Shown here piece after piece: positions 43,310 through 52,020 of a stretch of DNA of 64,000 bases (position 1 is its first letter; each line of letters begins with the position of its first letter). Origin of the DNA: Marinobacter salicampi (lineage in GTDB: Bacteria; Pseudomonadota; Gammaproteobacteria; Pseudomonadales; Oleiphilaceae). Made by a program: the position numbers and the translations under genes. The notes under the pieces are model-generated. The model was not told the DNA's origin. It saw only the letters and a list, made by a program, of their open reading frames with translations, and searched no databases. The DNA lies in contig NZ_JAAMPF010000036.1 in assembly GCF_011074795.1 (NCBI RefSeq), forward strand, positions 124,001 to 188,000. Direction: 5' to 3'.

Positions 43310-44470
43310 TTAGCGGAAAACCGGTTCCATTCCCTCGGCTTCAAGAGCTTTGGCACGGGCTTCCATCCAGCTGCTACGGAATTCGTCTTCGTCTTCCGGC
43401 GGGTTGGAGTCCATGAAGTCTTTCCAGGTGCTCTGCAGGACTTCCTGGCGTTTAACCAGCTTATCCTGATGCGCCTGCATGTCCTCGGTCCAGTGATCGA
43501 TTTCCTTGTAATACTCCACAACCGCTTCGTGATAAGGGATTACCCACTGCATGTTCTGGTTTTCCAGCGAGTAACCGGCGTTACCGGGGGCAGCGTCCTT
43601 GTACTTGTCGTGATCCTCAATCAGCACCCGGATCAGGCTGCCTGCGGTTTTGTCGTCCAGGTCCTCATTGCCGACCAGTATCGGGTACGGATAGCTCGCG
43701 CCGATCCACGGGTCGTCCTTACCATAGCCCTCGCCAGCGGCAGCCGTGACCTTGTGAGGCTGGAAATACGGCGCTACATTCCGGAGACGCTCCCAACCTT
43801 CTTCGTTATCCGGGTCGAGTTTCGGCCATACGATACCCCTTGGGCTGGCAGCCAGCTGCTGGGCTGGCGGTGCCACACTCATGGTGAACGCAGCGTCAGC
43901 CTGATTGGCCACGATGCCCTCGAACGACCGGCCGTAACCGGGGAATTCAACCCGCTCAACGTCATCCCAGGTCAGATCGCCGAAAGCCAGGAAGGCCTCA
44001 GTGCCGACATTCAAGGCGTCATCACCGCGGATATAGGCCACCCGCTTGCCTTTGAGATCTTCCGGGGTTTCGACGTCGATATCACCGGCAACCGCGACAC
44101 CCAGGCCAAAACTGGCAGTTGAGGTGGCAATCAGGCGGATCGGCTGTGGTCCCCATTGCGGGTCGGCGAAGAGGAGTACACCTTCGGCCCCGTAATAGCT
44201 GGCTATACCGCAAGCGCAGAGCGGCACTCGCCCGGTTCGCAGCGGAGTCATCCGGGAAACGTCATTCTCACCGGGCAGGATACGCAGGGAGGTACCGTAT
44301 TCGTTCTTCAGGAGGTTGCCAATGGAAACCATTTGAGTGTAACCGGCCGACCCGGTCCCGTACGCCGTCATTGCGAGGGTGTCGGGCAGTTCGACATTGT
44401 CGGCACTGTGGGCGAACAGCGGTGTGGCACTTAGTACACCGACGAGCAGACTTTTGTTGATTTTATGCAT
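43310..44470 (-). CDS. TAXI-family TRAP substrate-binding protein, second system
   Basis: A 386-residue periplasmic protein with a signal peptide ending near residue 24 (FAHSADN). The TAXI N-terminus LAMTAYGTGSAGYTQMVSIGN and DVSRMTPLRTGRVPLCACG are present; it is longer than the 326-residue paralogue at 4605, mainly by a charged C-terminal helical extension (about 315-386). It begins the operon with the fused permease. I find no sigma-54 element upstream, so control differs from the first TAXI system. Ligand unknown. Confidence 0.88.
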   Translation of the reverse strand: MHKINKSLLVGVLSATPLFAHSADNVELPDTLAMTAYGTGSAGYTQMVSIGNLLKNEYGTSLRILPGENDVSRMTPLRTGRVPLCACGIASYYGAEGVLLFADPQWGPQPIRLIATSTASFGLGVAVAGDIDVETPEDLKGKRVAYIRGDDALNVGTEAFLAFGDLTWDDVERVEFPGYGRSFEGIVANQADAAFTMSVAPPAQQLAASPRGIVWPKLDPDNEEGWERLRNVAPYFQPHKVTAAAGEGYGKDDPWIGASYPYPILVGNEDLDDKTAGSLIRVLIEDHDKYKDAAPGNAGYSLENQNMQWVIPYHEAVVEYYKEIDHWTEDMQAHQDKLVKRQEVLQSTWKDFMDSNPPEDEDEFRSSWMEARAKALEAEGMEPVFR

Positions 44471-45028
44471 CGTACTTTGTCCTGTGTGGTTGTCCGGATC
44501 TCCGGCCTGTGACCAGAAATGGCACTGGGGCCAGTTGCCGGATCAAAACGTTTGTCAGAGCAAATTCAGTATAGTCAACCTGTGGCATTGTCCTAAAAAC
44601 CTGCTCTTTTTAATCACCCGGGTGTGGTGGCCCGGTTGAATCGACGACTCCGGCACCGCGGGCGCTGGATGACGCTACAAAATTCAGCCAGGTGGTTTCG
44701 GATAACCTACCTGTTTTGCATTGCGGTACTAAATATTGTCCAGTTTCGCCATGCAATACTGATTTTTGTAATTTGAGAGTAAACAAAGTCCGATCCGACA
44801 ACAACCCGTTCAGGAAAATTCGGAAATCAATTCTACGCAACAGCGCAACGGGGACCAAAAACGCTGCGAATAGAATGAGTAAATGCGGGATAGGCTGTAA
44901 GTCAGGTGAATTAGCGGTAATACTCGCCCGGCAGGGAAGCTTCAGAACCAGGCCTCTAGCTGCGGCCGGACTGCCGCCAACCAGTTTGTATTTCTGCGCG
45001 AATTGTTTCGCACAGCGGAACCTGTCTC
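44471..45028. other. Long intergenic region with no recognisable gene
   Basis: This 558-nt region upstream of the second TAXI gene has short spurious frames only. It should hold that operon's promoter, but I see no strong -35/-10 pair, repeat or RNA structure. Its right edge meets the displaced methyltransferase fragment, so some of it may be decayed sequence. Confidence 0.5.
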
Positions 45029-45099
45029 CGGTTCAGCTCATAGACCACCATATTGACCGCAGACGCCAGGTTCAGACATTCAATCGCGGCGTCGGCGGG
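45029..45099 (-). pseudogene. Displaced 3' fragment of a TrmH-family methyltransferase gene
   Basis: Read on the minus strand the segment encodes AAIECLNLASAVNMVVYELNR, almost the same as the C-terminus of the complete methyltransferase at 46250-46978 (TVESLNLASAVNMAVYELNR). By my count 50 of 62 bases match between 45029-45090 and 46257-46318. Nothing upstream of the fragment continues the gene; the MDR reductase gene begins instead. It has no start and is clearly a remnant. Confidence 0.8.
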
Positions 45100-45114
45100 A
45101 TACGGTCACTGTAA

Positions 45115-46164
45115 TCAATGTTTAGAAAGTGACGGTCTCAAGGTCGGATCATCGCTCACCCTTACCAGTAACTTGCCACGATTTGCACCTTGCAGAAGTC
45201 CCTGAAAGGCACTGATAGCATTGTCGAAACCGTCGATGATGTCTTCCTGGTAGCGGATCTTGCCTTGCTGAATCCACCGGCTCATGTCTCTCCGGAAATC
45301 CGGCAGCCGATCATGATGATCTGACTGTATAAAGCCGCGTAGCATCAGGCGTTTGACCAGCACCTTGCCCATAAACGGAATGAGCCGGTCCCGCCCTTCG
45401 GGTAGCGATGTCATGTTGTAATGGGCGATGCGGCCACAAACCGGGATGCGGGCGAAGTCGTTGACCAGTTCCATGACCGCATCAAACACCCGACCACCCA
45501 CGTTTTCGAAATAAACATCGATGCCCTTCGGACAAGCCGCCATCAGCTGGGCCTCGAAGTCGTCGTCTTTATAATTTATACAGGCATCAAAGCCGTATTC
45601 TTTGACCACGTACTCGCATTTGTCAGGTGCTCCTGCAACACCAACCACATAGCAGCCTTTCATCTTCGCCAACTGGCCCACCACCTGGCCGACTGCGCCG
45701 GCTGCGGCGGAGACCACGACGGTTTCACCCGCTTTCGGCTGGGCCAGATCCAGCAAGCCGACATACGCAGTAAAACCAGGCATTCCCATAATTCCGACGG
45801 CAGTGCTGATCGGCATCTCTTCGGGATTGAGCTTGACCAGCCCCTCGGCCGGCGCCACGGCGTAGCGCTGCCAGCCGTTATCGCTGAGGACAATGTCGCC
45901 GGGTGCCAATGAGGAACTGTTGCTGGTCATGACCTCGCTGACGGTACGCCCGGTCATCACGTCGCCCAGATTCACGCTGCGGGCATAGGAGGCGCCCGCA
46001 TTCATCCGGCCCCGCATGTAAGGATCCAACGACAGATAAATGGTTTTCAGCAGTACTTCTCCATAACCCGGGGTCGGTAGAGGCGCTTCAGTAAACACCA
46101 GGTGGGTGTCGTCAGGCATACCTTTGGGCCGTTCGGTCAAAATGTACTGTTGGTTCTTATCCAT
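45115..46164 (-). CDS. NADP-dependent MDR-family oxidoreductase (CurA/LTB4DH-like)
   Basis: A 349-residue zinc-free medium-chain reductase of the YncB/CurA/leukotriene-B4-dehydrogenase group, which reduces enones or alkenals with NADPH. The motif LSLDPYMRGRMN near residue 45 is diagnostic, and the NADP-binding VVSAAAGAVGQVVGQLAKMKGC lies near 150. The ATG at 46164 with an AGAGGAT Shine-Dalgarno sequence is chosen over one 39 nt upstream. It lies between a full TrmH-type methyltransferase gene and a displaced copy of that gene's 3' end, which suggests the reductase arrived by recombination at this locus. Confidence 0.88.
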   Translation of the reverse strand: MDKNQQYILTERPKGMPDDTHLVFTEAPLPTPGYGEVLLKTIYLSLDPYMRGRMNAGASYARSVNLGDVMTGRTVSEVMTSNSSSLAPGDIVLSDNGWQRYAVAPAEGLVKLNPEEMPISTAVGIMGMPGFTAYVGLLDLAQPKAGETVVVSAAAGAVGQVVGQLAKMKGCYVVGVAGAPDKCEYVVKEYGFDACINYKDDDFEAQLMAACPKGIDVYFENVGGRVFDAVMELVNDFARIPVCGRIAHYNMTSLPEGRDRLIPFMGKVLVKRLMLRGFIQSDHHDRLPDFRRDMSRWIQQGKIRYQEDIIDGFDNAISAFQGLLQGANRGKLLVRVSDDPTLRPSLSKH

Positions 46165-46249
46165 TGTTCGATCCTCTGTGTTTGGTCTTGAGATTAGAGC
46201 CAAATAAACTTTTGGGGGCAGATTGTTCCCGTATTGTCTGTCAGGATCT

Positions 46250-46978
46250 TTATGCCCGATTCAGCTCATACACCGCCATGTTAACGGCCGACGCCAGGTT
46301 CAGGGATTCAACCGTCGCAGCGCCTGGGATAGTGAATCGGTGGGCGTTGAGCCTGGCCAGCGCTTCGCCAGGTATGCCACGGGCTTCATTGCCAAACAGG
46401 TAGCAGTCGTGGGCCATGAAACCAGGGCTGGTGATCGCTTCACCGCCAATGTCCAGGGAGGCGACCCGAGGGTAGCGTCTGGCTAGTGTTTCAGGACTGA
46501 TTTCAAATTCCACCGGCACATGGAAAATGCCCCCCATGCTCGCACGCACGACTTTCGGGTTGTAGGGGTCGACACTGCCGGGGCTGAGCAGGCAGCGAAA
46601 GCCACCAAACCAGGCTAGCGTGCGCAGGATGGTCCCAAGGTTGCCCGGGTCCTGAACCTCATGCAGGTAGACGGCCTTTTCGACCTCCGCCGGGGCGTTA
46701 CTGGCCAGAGGCGGAAGGCGCGCGACCGCTAACAGGCCCTGGGGAGTTTTGGTGTCTGTCAGTTGCGCCATTTGCCGTTCGGTAACCAGGTGCCGGGGCC
46801 AGGGGCTGGGCCAGTTCTCATAAGTACTGGTGACAAACAGTTCGGCCTGCTGCCAGTGGGCATTGGCCCCTGCCGCTTTCTCCAGTTCCAGCACCAGATG
46901 CTCGCCTTCTACCAGGAAGTGTCCGAGAGCCTGACGATATTTCTTCTGGTGCAGTTTCCTGACGTCCCCTAGTTTCAC
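46250..46978 (-). CDS. TrmH/SpoU-family RNA 2'-O-methyltransferase
   Basis: A 242-residue SPOUT methyltransferase. The N-terminal substrate-binding segment has KLHQKKYRQALGHFLVEGEHLV; the SpoU knot carries LHEVQDPGNLGTILRTLAWFGG (motif 1, with the catalytic-region Asn and Arg), LFGNEARGIPGEAL (motif 2) and IPGAATVESLNLASAVNMAVYEL (motif 3). It should methylate a ribose in rRNA or tRNA; which base is not decided. It overlaps the COG2509 flavoprotein gene by 4 nt (ATGA). A second copy of its 3' end lies at 45029-45099. Confidence 0.88.
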   Translation of the reverse strand: MKLGDVRKLHQKKYRQALGHFLVEGEHLVLELEKAAGANAHWQQAELFVTSTYENWPSPWPRHLVTERQMAQLTDTKTPQGLLAVARLPPLASNAPAEVEKAVYLHEVQDPGNLGTILRTLAWFGGFRCLLSPGSVDPYNPKVVRASMGGIFHVPVEFEISPETLARRYPRVASLDIGGEAITSPGFMAHDCYLFGNEARGIPGEALARLNAHRFTIPGAATVESLNLASAVNMAVYELNRA

Positions 46979-48636
46979 GGTCTGGTTTCCGCCTGGGTTG
47001 CTGTTCGGTTTTCTGAGCCGGCTCCAAGGTCCGCCATCATCGCTTTGGCGACGGCTTCCGCCACCTTTATGCCATCCACACCGGCTGAGAGTATGCCGCC
47101 TGCGTAGCCCGCGCCCTCACCGGCAGGGTAAAGCCCTCTGGTGTTCAGGCTTTGCAGGCTCTCCCGGTCACGGGTAATACGAACCGGCGACGAGGTGCGG
47201 GTTTCAACGCCGGTCAGCAGTGCATCTGCCCGGTCAAAGCCCCGGATCTGCCGGCCGAACGCGGGCAGGGCTTCACGGATGGCTTCGATGGCGTAATGGG
47301 GCAGGGAAGGTGCAAGATCACCCAGTCGGATGCCGGGCTTGTAGGAAGGTTCCACTTCGCCCAGTTGCTCTGACGGTCTGCCCGCAATAAAGTCCCCCAC
47401 CAGCTGGGCGGGGGCGCAATAGTCGCGGCCCCCGAGATCATAGGCCGTGGCTTCCAGCTGTTCCTGAAGCTCTACCCCTGCCAGCGGGTCGCCGGGAAAG
47501 TCCTTGGCCGGCTCAATGTTCACCACGATGCCGGAGTTGGCATTACGTTCGTTACGGGAGTACTGGCTCATGCCGTTGGTGACCACCCGCCCGGGCTCGG
47601 AGGTCGCAGCCACCACGGTACCGCCCGGGCACATGCAGAAGCTGTACACCGCGCGACCGTTCTTTGCGTGGTACACCAGCTTGTAGTCAGCGGCGCCCAG
47701 GGCCGGGTGGCCGGCGTACTTGCCCAGCCGGGCATGGTCGATCAGGCCCTGGGGGTGTTCGATGCGGAAACCGATGGCAAACGGCTTGGCTTCCAGGAAG
47801 ACATCGCGCCTGTGCAACATGCGAAAGGTTTCCCGGGCGCTGTGGCCCAGCGCCATCACCACATGGCGGCTCTTGATCTGTTCGCCGCTGGCCAGCGCTA
47901 TGCCCTGGACCTCTCCATTTTCCACCAGCAGGTCGGTGACCTTGTGTTCGAAGCGGATGTCGCCTCCAAGGCTGATGATCTCCTCCCGCATCCGGGACAC
48001 CACGCCGGTCAGCCGAAAGGTGCCGATATGGGGTTTGCTGACAAACAGGATTTCCTCCGGGGCCCCCGCCTTGACGAACTCGGCCATAACCTTGCGGCCA
48101 TAGAACTTCGGGTCCTTGATCTGACTGTAGAGCTTGCCGTCCGAGAACAGCCCGGCACCGCCCTCGCCAAACTGGACGTTGGACTCCGGCGACAGCTGTT
48201 TTTTGCGCCATAGGGCCCAGGTGTCCTTGGTGCGACGGCGCACATCCTTGCCCCGCTCCAGCACGATTGGCCGGAAGCCCATCTGGGCCAGCAGCAGGGC
48301 GGCGAACAGCCCGCAAGGCCCCAGCCCCACCACGACCGGCCGCTCCGTTAATCCGGCAGGAGCCTGAGCGACAGGATAGTAGGCGGTATCCGGCGCCAGG
48401 CGAACGTGGGCGTCTTCCGAAAAACGTGCCAGCACCGCCGCTTCGTCCCGCACAGCCAGATCAACGATGTAAACGAACTTGATCTCGCTGTTTTTTTTGC
48501 GGGCGTCGTAGCTCCGCTTGAAGACGGTAAAGTGCATCAGATCAGCATCACGAAGCTGCAGGCGCTGCAGAACAGCCGCACGCAGTGCTTCGTCCGGGTG
48601 ATCAAGGGGTAAAGCCAGTTCGGTAACGCGAATCAT
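46975..48636 (-). CDS. COG2509-type FAD-dependent oxidoreductase
   Basis: A 553-residue flavoprotein of the widespread but uncharacterised COG2509 family. The N-terminal 90 residues form a small alpha/beta domain ([19 protein letters not shown]). The FAD-binding [20 protein letters not shown] follows near residue 102, then [15 protein letters not shown] and, at the C-terminus, [22 protein letters not shown]. The physiological substrate is unknown. It leads the minus-strand group COG2509-trmH-like, coupled by a 4-nt overlap. Confidence 0.88.
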   Translation of the reverse strand: MIRVTELALPLDHPDEALRAAVLQRLQLRDADLMHFTVFKRSYDARKKNSEIKFVYIVDLAVRDEAAVLARFSEDAHVRLAPDTAYYPVAQAPAGLTERPVVVGLGPCGLFAALLLAQMGFRPIVLERGKDVRRRTKDTWALWRKKQLSPESNVQFGEGGAGLFSDGKLYSQIKDPKFYGRKVMAEFVKAGAPEEILFVSKPHIGTFRLTGVVSRMREEIISLGGDIRFEHKVTDLLVENGEVQGIALASGEQIKSRHVVMALGHSARETFRMLHRRDVFLEAKPFAIGFRIEHPQGLIDHARLGKYAGHPALGAADYKLVYHAKNGRAVYSFCMCPGGTVVAATSEPGRVVTNGMSQYSRNERNANSGIVVNIEPAKDFPGDPLAGVELQEQLEATAYDLGGRDYCAPAQLVGDFIAGRPSEQLGEVEPSYKPGIRLGDLAPSLPHYAIEAIREALPAFGRQIRGFDRADALLTGVETRTSSPVRITRDRESLQSLNTRGLYPAGEGAGYAGGILSAGVDGIKVAEAVAKAMMADLGAGSENRTATQAETRP

Positions 48637-48797
48637 GGTATTTCCTGGCCGCCGGCGTGTTGCCGACAGGTTGCGGTTGGAAAAGTGGGCCCATTGTACT
48701 GCCGGCCAAGGGGCTTGTCAGGCGCCGGGCCACTTTTGCGGTAGGTGTCGCGGCGGCGTACACTAGCGGCTTTCCCGCAGTGAACAGAAGACACCCC

Positions 48798-49421
48798 ATG
48801 GCCCGTTCCAAAAGCAGTAACCGCTGGCTCGAAGAGCACGTCAACGATCCCTTTGTGAAGCAGGCTCAGGTGGACGGCTACCGCTCCCGTGCCAGCTACA
48901 AACTCCTTGAGATCAATGACAAGGACCGCCTGATTCAGCCCAACGCGCTGGTGGTGGATCTGGGTTCTGCTCCCGGTGGCTGGTCCCAGGTGGCTGCCAC
49001 GCTGGTCGGACACAAGGGCCGGGTGGTGGCGTCGGACATCCTGGCCATGGAGGCCATTGCCGGAGTTGAATTCATCCAGGGGGACTTCACCGAACAGGAG
49101 GTGTTCGACCAGATCATGGCCACCCTGGAGGGCGCTCTCGCGGATGTGGTTATTTCCGATATGTCGCCCAACATCAGCGGCGTCAATGTAGCCGACCAGG
49201 CTGCTTCCATGTATCTGGTGGAGCTTGCGCTGGACATGGCCTGCCAGGTGCTCAAGCCCAAAGGCAGCTTTGTCGCCAAGGTATTCCATGGCGAGGGCTA
49301 CGATGAGTTTGTCAAAGCCGTGCGTGAGGTCTTTGACAAGGTGTCCATTCGCAAGCCGGATTCCTCAAGGTCGCGCTCTCGGGAAGTGTATCTGGTGGCC
49401 AAGGGGTTCAGGAGCAGGTGA
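48798..49421 (+). CDS. rlmE: 23S rRNA 2'-O-ribose uridine methyltransferase RlmE (FtsJ/RrmJ)
   Basis: A 207-residue enzyme that methylates U2552 in the A loop of 23S rRNA on the assembled 50S subunit, close to the usual 209 residues. The K-D-K-E tetrad is complete: Lys in [11 protein letters not shown], Asp in VVISDMSPN, Lys in SFVAKVFHG and Glu in [10 protein letters not shown]. The SAM-binding [16 protein letters not shown] is near residue 55. In many gammaproteobacteria ftsH follows; here it does not, at least in this window. The start ATG is at 48798; the open frame upstream lacks similarity. Confidence 0.93.
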   Translation: MARSKSSNRWLEEHVNDPFVKQAQVDGYRSRASYKLLEINDKDRLIQPNALVVDLGSAPGGWSQVAATLVGHKGRVVASDILAMEAIAGVEFIQGDFTEQEVFDQIMATLEGALADVVISDMSPNISGVNVADQAASMYLVELALDMACQVLKPKGSFVAKVFHGEGYDEFVKAVREVFDKVSIRKPDSSRSRSREVYLVAKGFRSR

Positions 49422-49491
49422 GATTACGGAGTTCCTTTCGGTTCTGACAGGCGTTGAGATTACCCGCGATAAAACACTAACGACCTGCCCG

Positions 49492-49517
49492 GCCCAGAGC
49501 CCTTTGTAAACCTGGGC
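49492..49517 (+). terminator. Possible weak hairpin after rlmE
   Basis: GCCCAG (49492-49497) can pair with CTGGGC (49512-49517) around a 14-nt loop, 71 nt after the rlmE stop. No T-run follows; it is marginal. Confidence 0.25.
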
Positions 49518-49606
49518 TTATGGAACACCTATGGGTGAGTGCATGTCCTATGCCGAACCTTTATATATTAGCTGTAGCTCGCGCTCATCCTGTGACTCAA
49601 TGGTAT

Positions 49607-50605
49607 TCACTCGTCAGCAAGCAGATTGAGAGGCTTGTTGGACGTACTGATTTCTTTCGGGTCGAACAACAGTTTGCCCTTCCAGGTTCCCGCACCTACC
49701 TGCTCCGCCACCTGCTGCATGATGATCTCTGCCAGTTTCAGTGTAGCCACTGAAGAGGGCAGGTCTGTGGGGGTGACGATGGAAAGTGTTCTTTTCAGTT
49801 CAGGGGAAGTGATGGGGATGGCAATGACCTCCTTGCGGGTGGTCATTTCGTGCACCGCAGCGGATGACAAAATGGTGTAGCCCAGCCCCCTGCGAACCAT
49901 GTCCGTCAGCATCGGCCAGGCACTGACTTCAAGCGCCAGGTTCAGTGATACGTTGCGCTCCGCCGCTTCTTTTTCCATGGCCACCCGAAGCCCATGCTTT
50001 TCTTCCGGCATGACCAGGGGAAGTTCAAGCACCTCATCCAGCGTTATCTCTGACCGGTTGGACACTTTCGTATTGGTCGGAGAAATCAGGTAAAGACGCT
50101 CCTCGAGCAAGGGGCGGTAGCGCAGATTCTTGTGATTACTCTGGCTGTAGGAAATGGCGAGGTTCAGCCGATGCTGCATAACCATTTGCTGAAGCGTGCC
50201 GCTCATGGCTGATTTGACCGCCAGGTTTACCTGCGGAAATCGTTTGCGGTACTCCTCGATGATGGCCCCTGAGAAGGTGTGCGCGACCGTGGGCAGCAGT
50301 CCGAGTACCACTTGCCCGGTCACTTCCCCTGCCACTGCGGTGACATCGGCCTGGGTTCGCTCAAGGCTTTGCAGCAGGCTTCGCGCGCGCTCGTATAACA
50401 GCTCGCCGGCGGCCGTCAGCACCACTCCCCGACCGTGGCGTACAAACACATCAACGTTCAATGCTTCTTCCAGCATTCTGATCTGACGGCTCAGTGCCGG
50501 CTGAGCTACAAAGAGCTTCTCGGAAGCGCGGCTGAAACTGCCGGTGTCTGCGACCGTCAGGAAAGTGTTCAGCTGGCGCAAGTCGACGTTAAGATTGAAG
50601 GGCAT
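49607..50605 (-). CDS. LysR-family transcription regulator, divergent from the acyl-CoA operon
   Basis: A 332-residue LTTR. The N-terminal winged helix (FLTVADTGSFSRASEKLFVAQPALSRQIRMLEEAL) is followed by a co-inducer-binding domain (about 95-305) with GQVVLGLLPTVAHTF. It is of the NAC/CbbR-like length. It is transcribed away from the acyl-CoA operon across 238 nt, the classic arrangement for an LTTR controlling the adjacent genes, probably in response to an acyl-CoA or organic-acid intermediate. Confidence 0.88.
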   Translation of the reverse strand: MPFNLNVDLRQLNTFLTVADTGSFSRASEKLFVAQPALSRQIRMLEEALNVDVFVRHGRGVVLTAAGELLYERARSLLQSLERTQADVTAVAGEVTGQVVLGLLPTVAHTFSGAIIEEYRKRFPQVNLAVKSAMSGTLQQMVMQHRLNLAISYSQSNHKNLRYRPLLEERLYLISPTNTKVSNRSEITLDEVLELPLVMPEEKHGLRVAMEKEAAERNVSLNLALEVSAWPMLTDMVRRGLGYTILSSAAVHEMTTRKEVIAIPITSPELKRTLSIVTPTDLPSSVATLKLAEIIMQQVAEQVGAGTWKGKLLFDPKEISTSNKPLNLLADE

Positions 50606-50617
50606 GGGTTCTCACCT

Positions 50618-50632
50618 ATAACTTCGAAGTAT
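50618..50632. promoter_or_regulatory. Candidate LysR operator
   Basis: ATAACTTCGAAGTAT contains the perfect palindrome ACTTCGAAGT (50621-50630) and fits the T-N11-A style of LTTR sites. It lies 13 nt before the LysR gene start, a place for autoregulation. The region up to 50760 is AT-rich, with a TATAAT at 50728-50733 as a possible -10 for the acyl-CoA operon. Confidence 0.4.
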
Positions 50633-50843
50633 GCAATTTTTTCACTATATACCATTTACGTTATTGGCAAACGGCCGCTTGCTTGCACTTGAGGTATGCC
50701 ATAAAAAGATGGTTGATATAAAAACTATATAATTGTTGTAGATTTTTCTTGCTGCTACGGTTGGCCCATAACCGGGAGCCAACCGATCCCTCACTCTTCT
50801 TCAACGATGTCCTCCAGTGTCAGGAACGACAAGGGTAAACAGC

Positions 50844-51983
50844 ATGCAGAGCAGAGCCATCTATAGCAGCGAACACGAACTCTTCCGCGAGAATGTCCGT
50901 CGTTTTTTTCGTACCGAGCTGGAGCCCAAAATAGAGCAGTGGGAAGAGGAAAGTGTGGTGCCTCGGTCATTCTGGAAAAAGGCCGCGGAAAACGGTTTTC
51001 TGTGTTGCGGCGTGCCTGAAGAATACGGCGGCCCGGGCGCAGACTTTCTTTACAACATGGTGCTGTCTGAGGAAACCGGCTATGCCATAGGTGGTGCCAG
51101 CGTCGGCTTTTCCGTTCAGGCGGACATCGTAGCGTACTACCTGATGAACGCGGGCACTGAGGAACAGAAGCAGTACTGGCTGCCGAAGATGGTGACTGCC
51201 GAGAAAATTGCTGCCATAGGCATGACCGAGCCAGGTGCCGGTAGCGACCTCAAGGCCATCCGTACCTCCGCCGTCCGAGATGGAGATGAGTACGTTATTA
51301 ACGGGCAGAAGACCTACATCACCAACGGCCAGAATGCCGACTTTGTGTTGCTAGCCTGTGTGACGGGACCTGGAAAGGGCGCCCATGGCATCAGCATGAT
51401 CATAGTGGAAGCGGAGCGTGCCGGTTTCGAGCGCGGCCGAAACCTGGCCAAGATCGGCCAGAAAGCGGCCGATACCTCCGAAATGTTCTTCCAGGACGTG
51501 CGCGTGCCAGTTACCAACCTGGTGGGTCAGGAAGGTGAGGGCTTTGCCATGATGATGCGGGAACTTCCGCGCGAACGCATCACCATCGCCTGCCGTGCCC
51601 AGGCGGAAGCCCAGCGTGCTTTTGACCTGACCGTGGCGTACACCAAGGAGCGTAAAGCATTTGGCAAGGCGGTGGCTGACTTTCAGAACACCCAGTTTGC
51701 GCTGGCCGATATGAAAACCAGTCTGGAAGTCGGCTGGGCCTATCTGGACCAGTGCATCAAGAAATGTGATGCGGGCACCCTGACCGCCGAAGAGGGCGCC
51801 ATGGCCAAACTCTGGACTACGGAGAACGAGGGCAGGGTCGTAGACCAGTGTCTGCAGCTCTTTGGCGGTTATGGTTACATGTGCGAATACCCCATTTCCC
51901 GTATCTATGTTGACGCACGGGTACGCCGGATCTACGGCGGCACATCGGAAATCATGAAGCTGGTGATCAGTCGCTCCCTCTAA
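50844..51983 (+). CDS. Acyl-CoA dehydrogenase, LCAD/IVD-like
   Basis: A 379-residue FAD enzyme making the first, alpha-beta dehydrogenation of an acyl-CoA. AIGMTEPGAGSDLKAI and YITNGQNADFVLL are the family signatures. In place of the usual C-terminal YEGT catalytic Glu it has RIYGGTSEIMK; a Glu is instead present in RELPRERITIA, the position used by long-chain and isovaleryl-CoA dehydrogenases. That points to long or branched acyl-CoAs. ATG 50844 is chosen because it begins the family fold, and an AAGGG lies upstream. It is the first gene of the operon. Confidence 0.9.
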   Translation: MQSRAIYSSEHELFRENVRRFFRTELEPKIEQWEEESVVPRSFWKKAAENGFLCCGVPEEYGGPGADFLYNMVLSEETGYAIGGASVGFSVQADIVAYYLMNAGTEEQKQYWLPKMVTAEKIAAIGMTEPGAGSDLKAIRTSAVRDGDEYVINGQKTYITNGQNADFVLLACVTGPGKGAHGISMIIVEAERAGFERGRNLAKIGQKAADTSEMFFQDVRVPVTNLVGQEGEGFAMMMRELPRERITIACRAQAEAQRAFDLTVAYTKERKAFGKAVADFQNTQFALADMKTSLEVGWAYLDQCIKKCDAGTLTAEEGAMAKLWTTENEGRVVDQCLQLFGGYGYMCEYPISRIYVDARVRRIYGGTSEIMKLVISRSL

Positions 51984-52020
51984 GTAACACCGATAAGCAA
52001 TACAAAAGGAAGGAGTTCAC

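Noticed and set aside
49422-49606. Search for ftsH or a small gene after rlmE
   Set aside because: Nothing coding was found; the next gene is the convergent LysR regulator.
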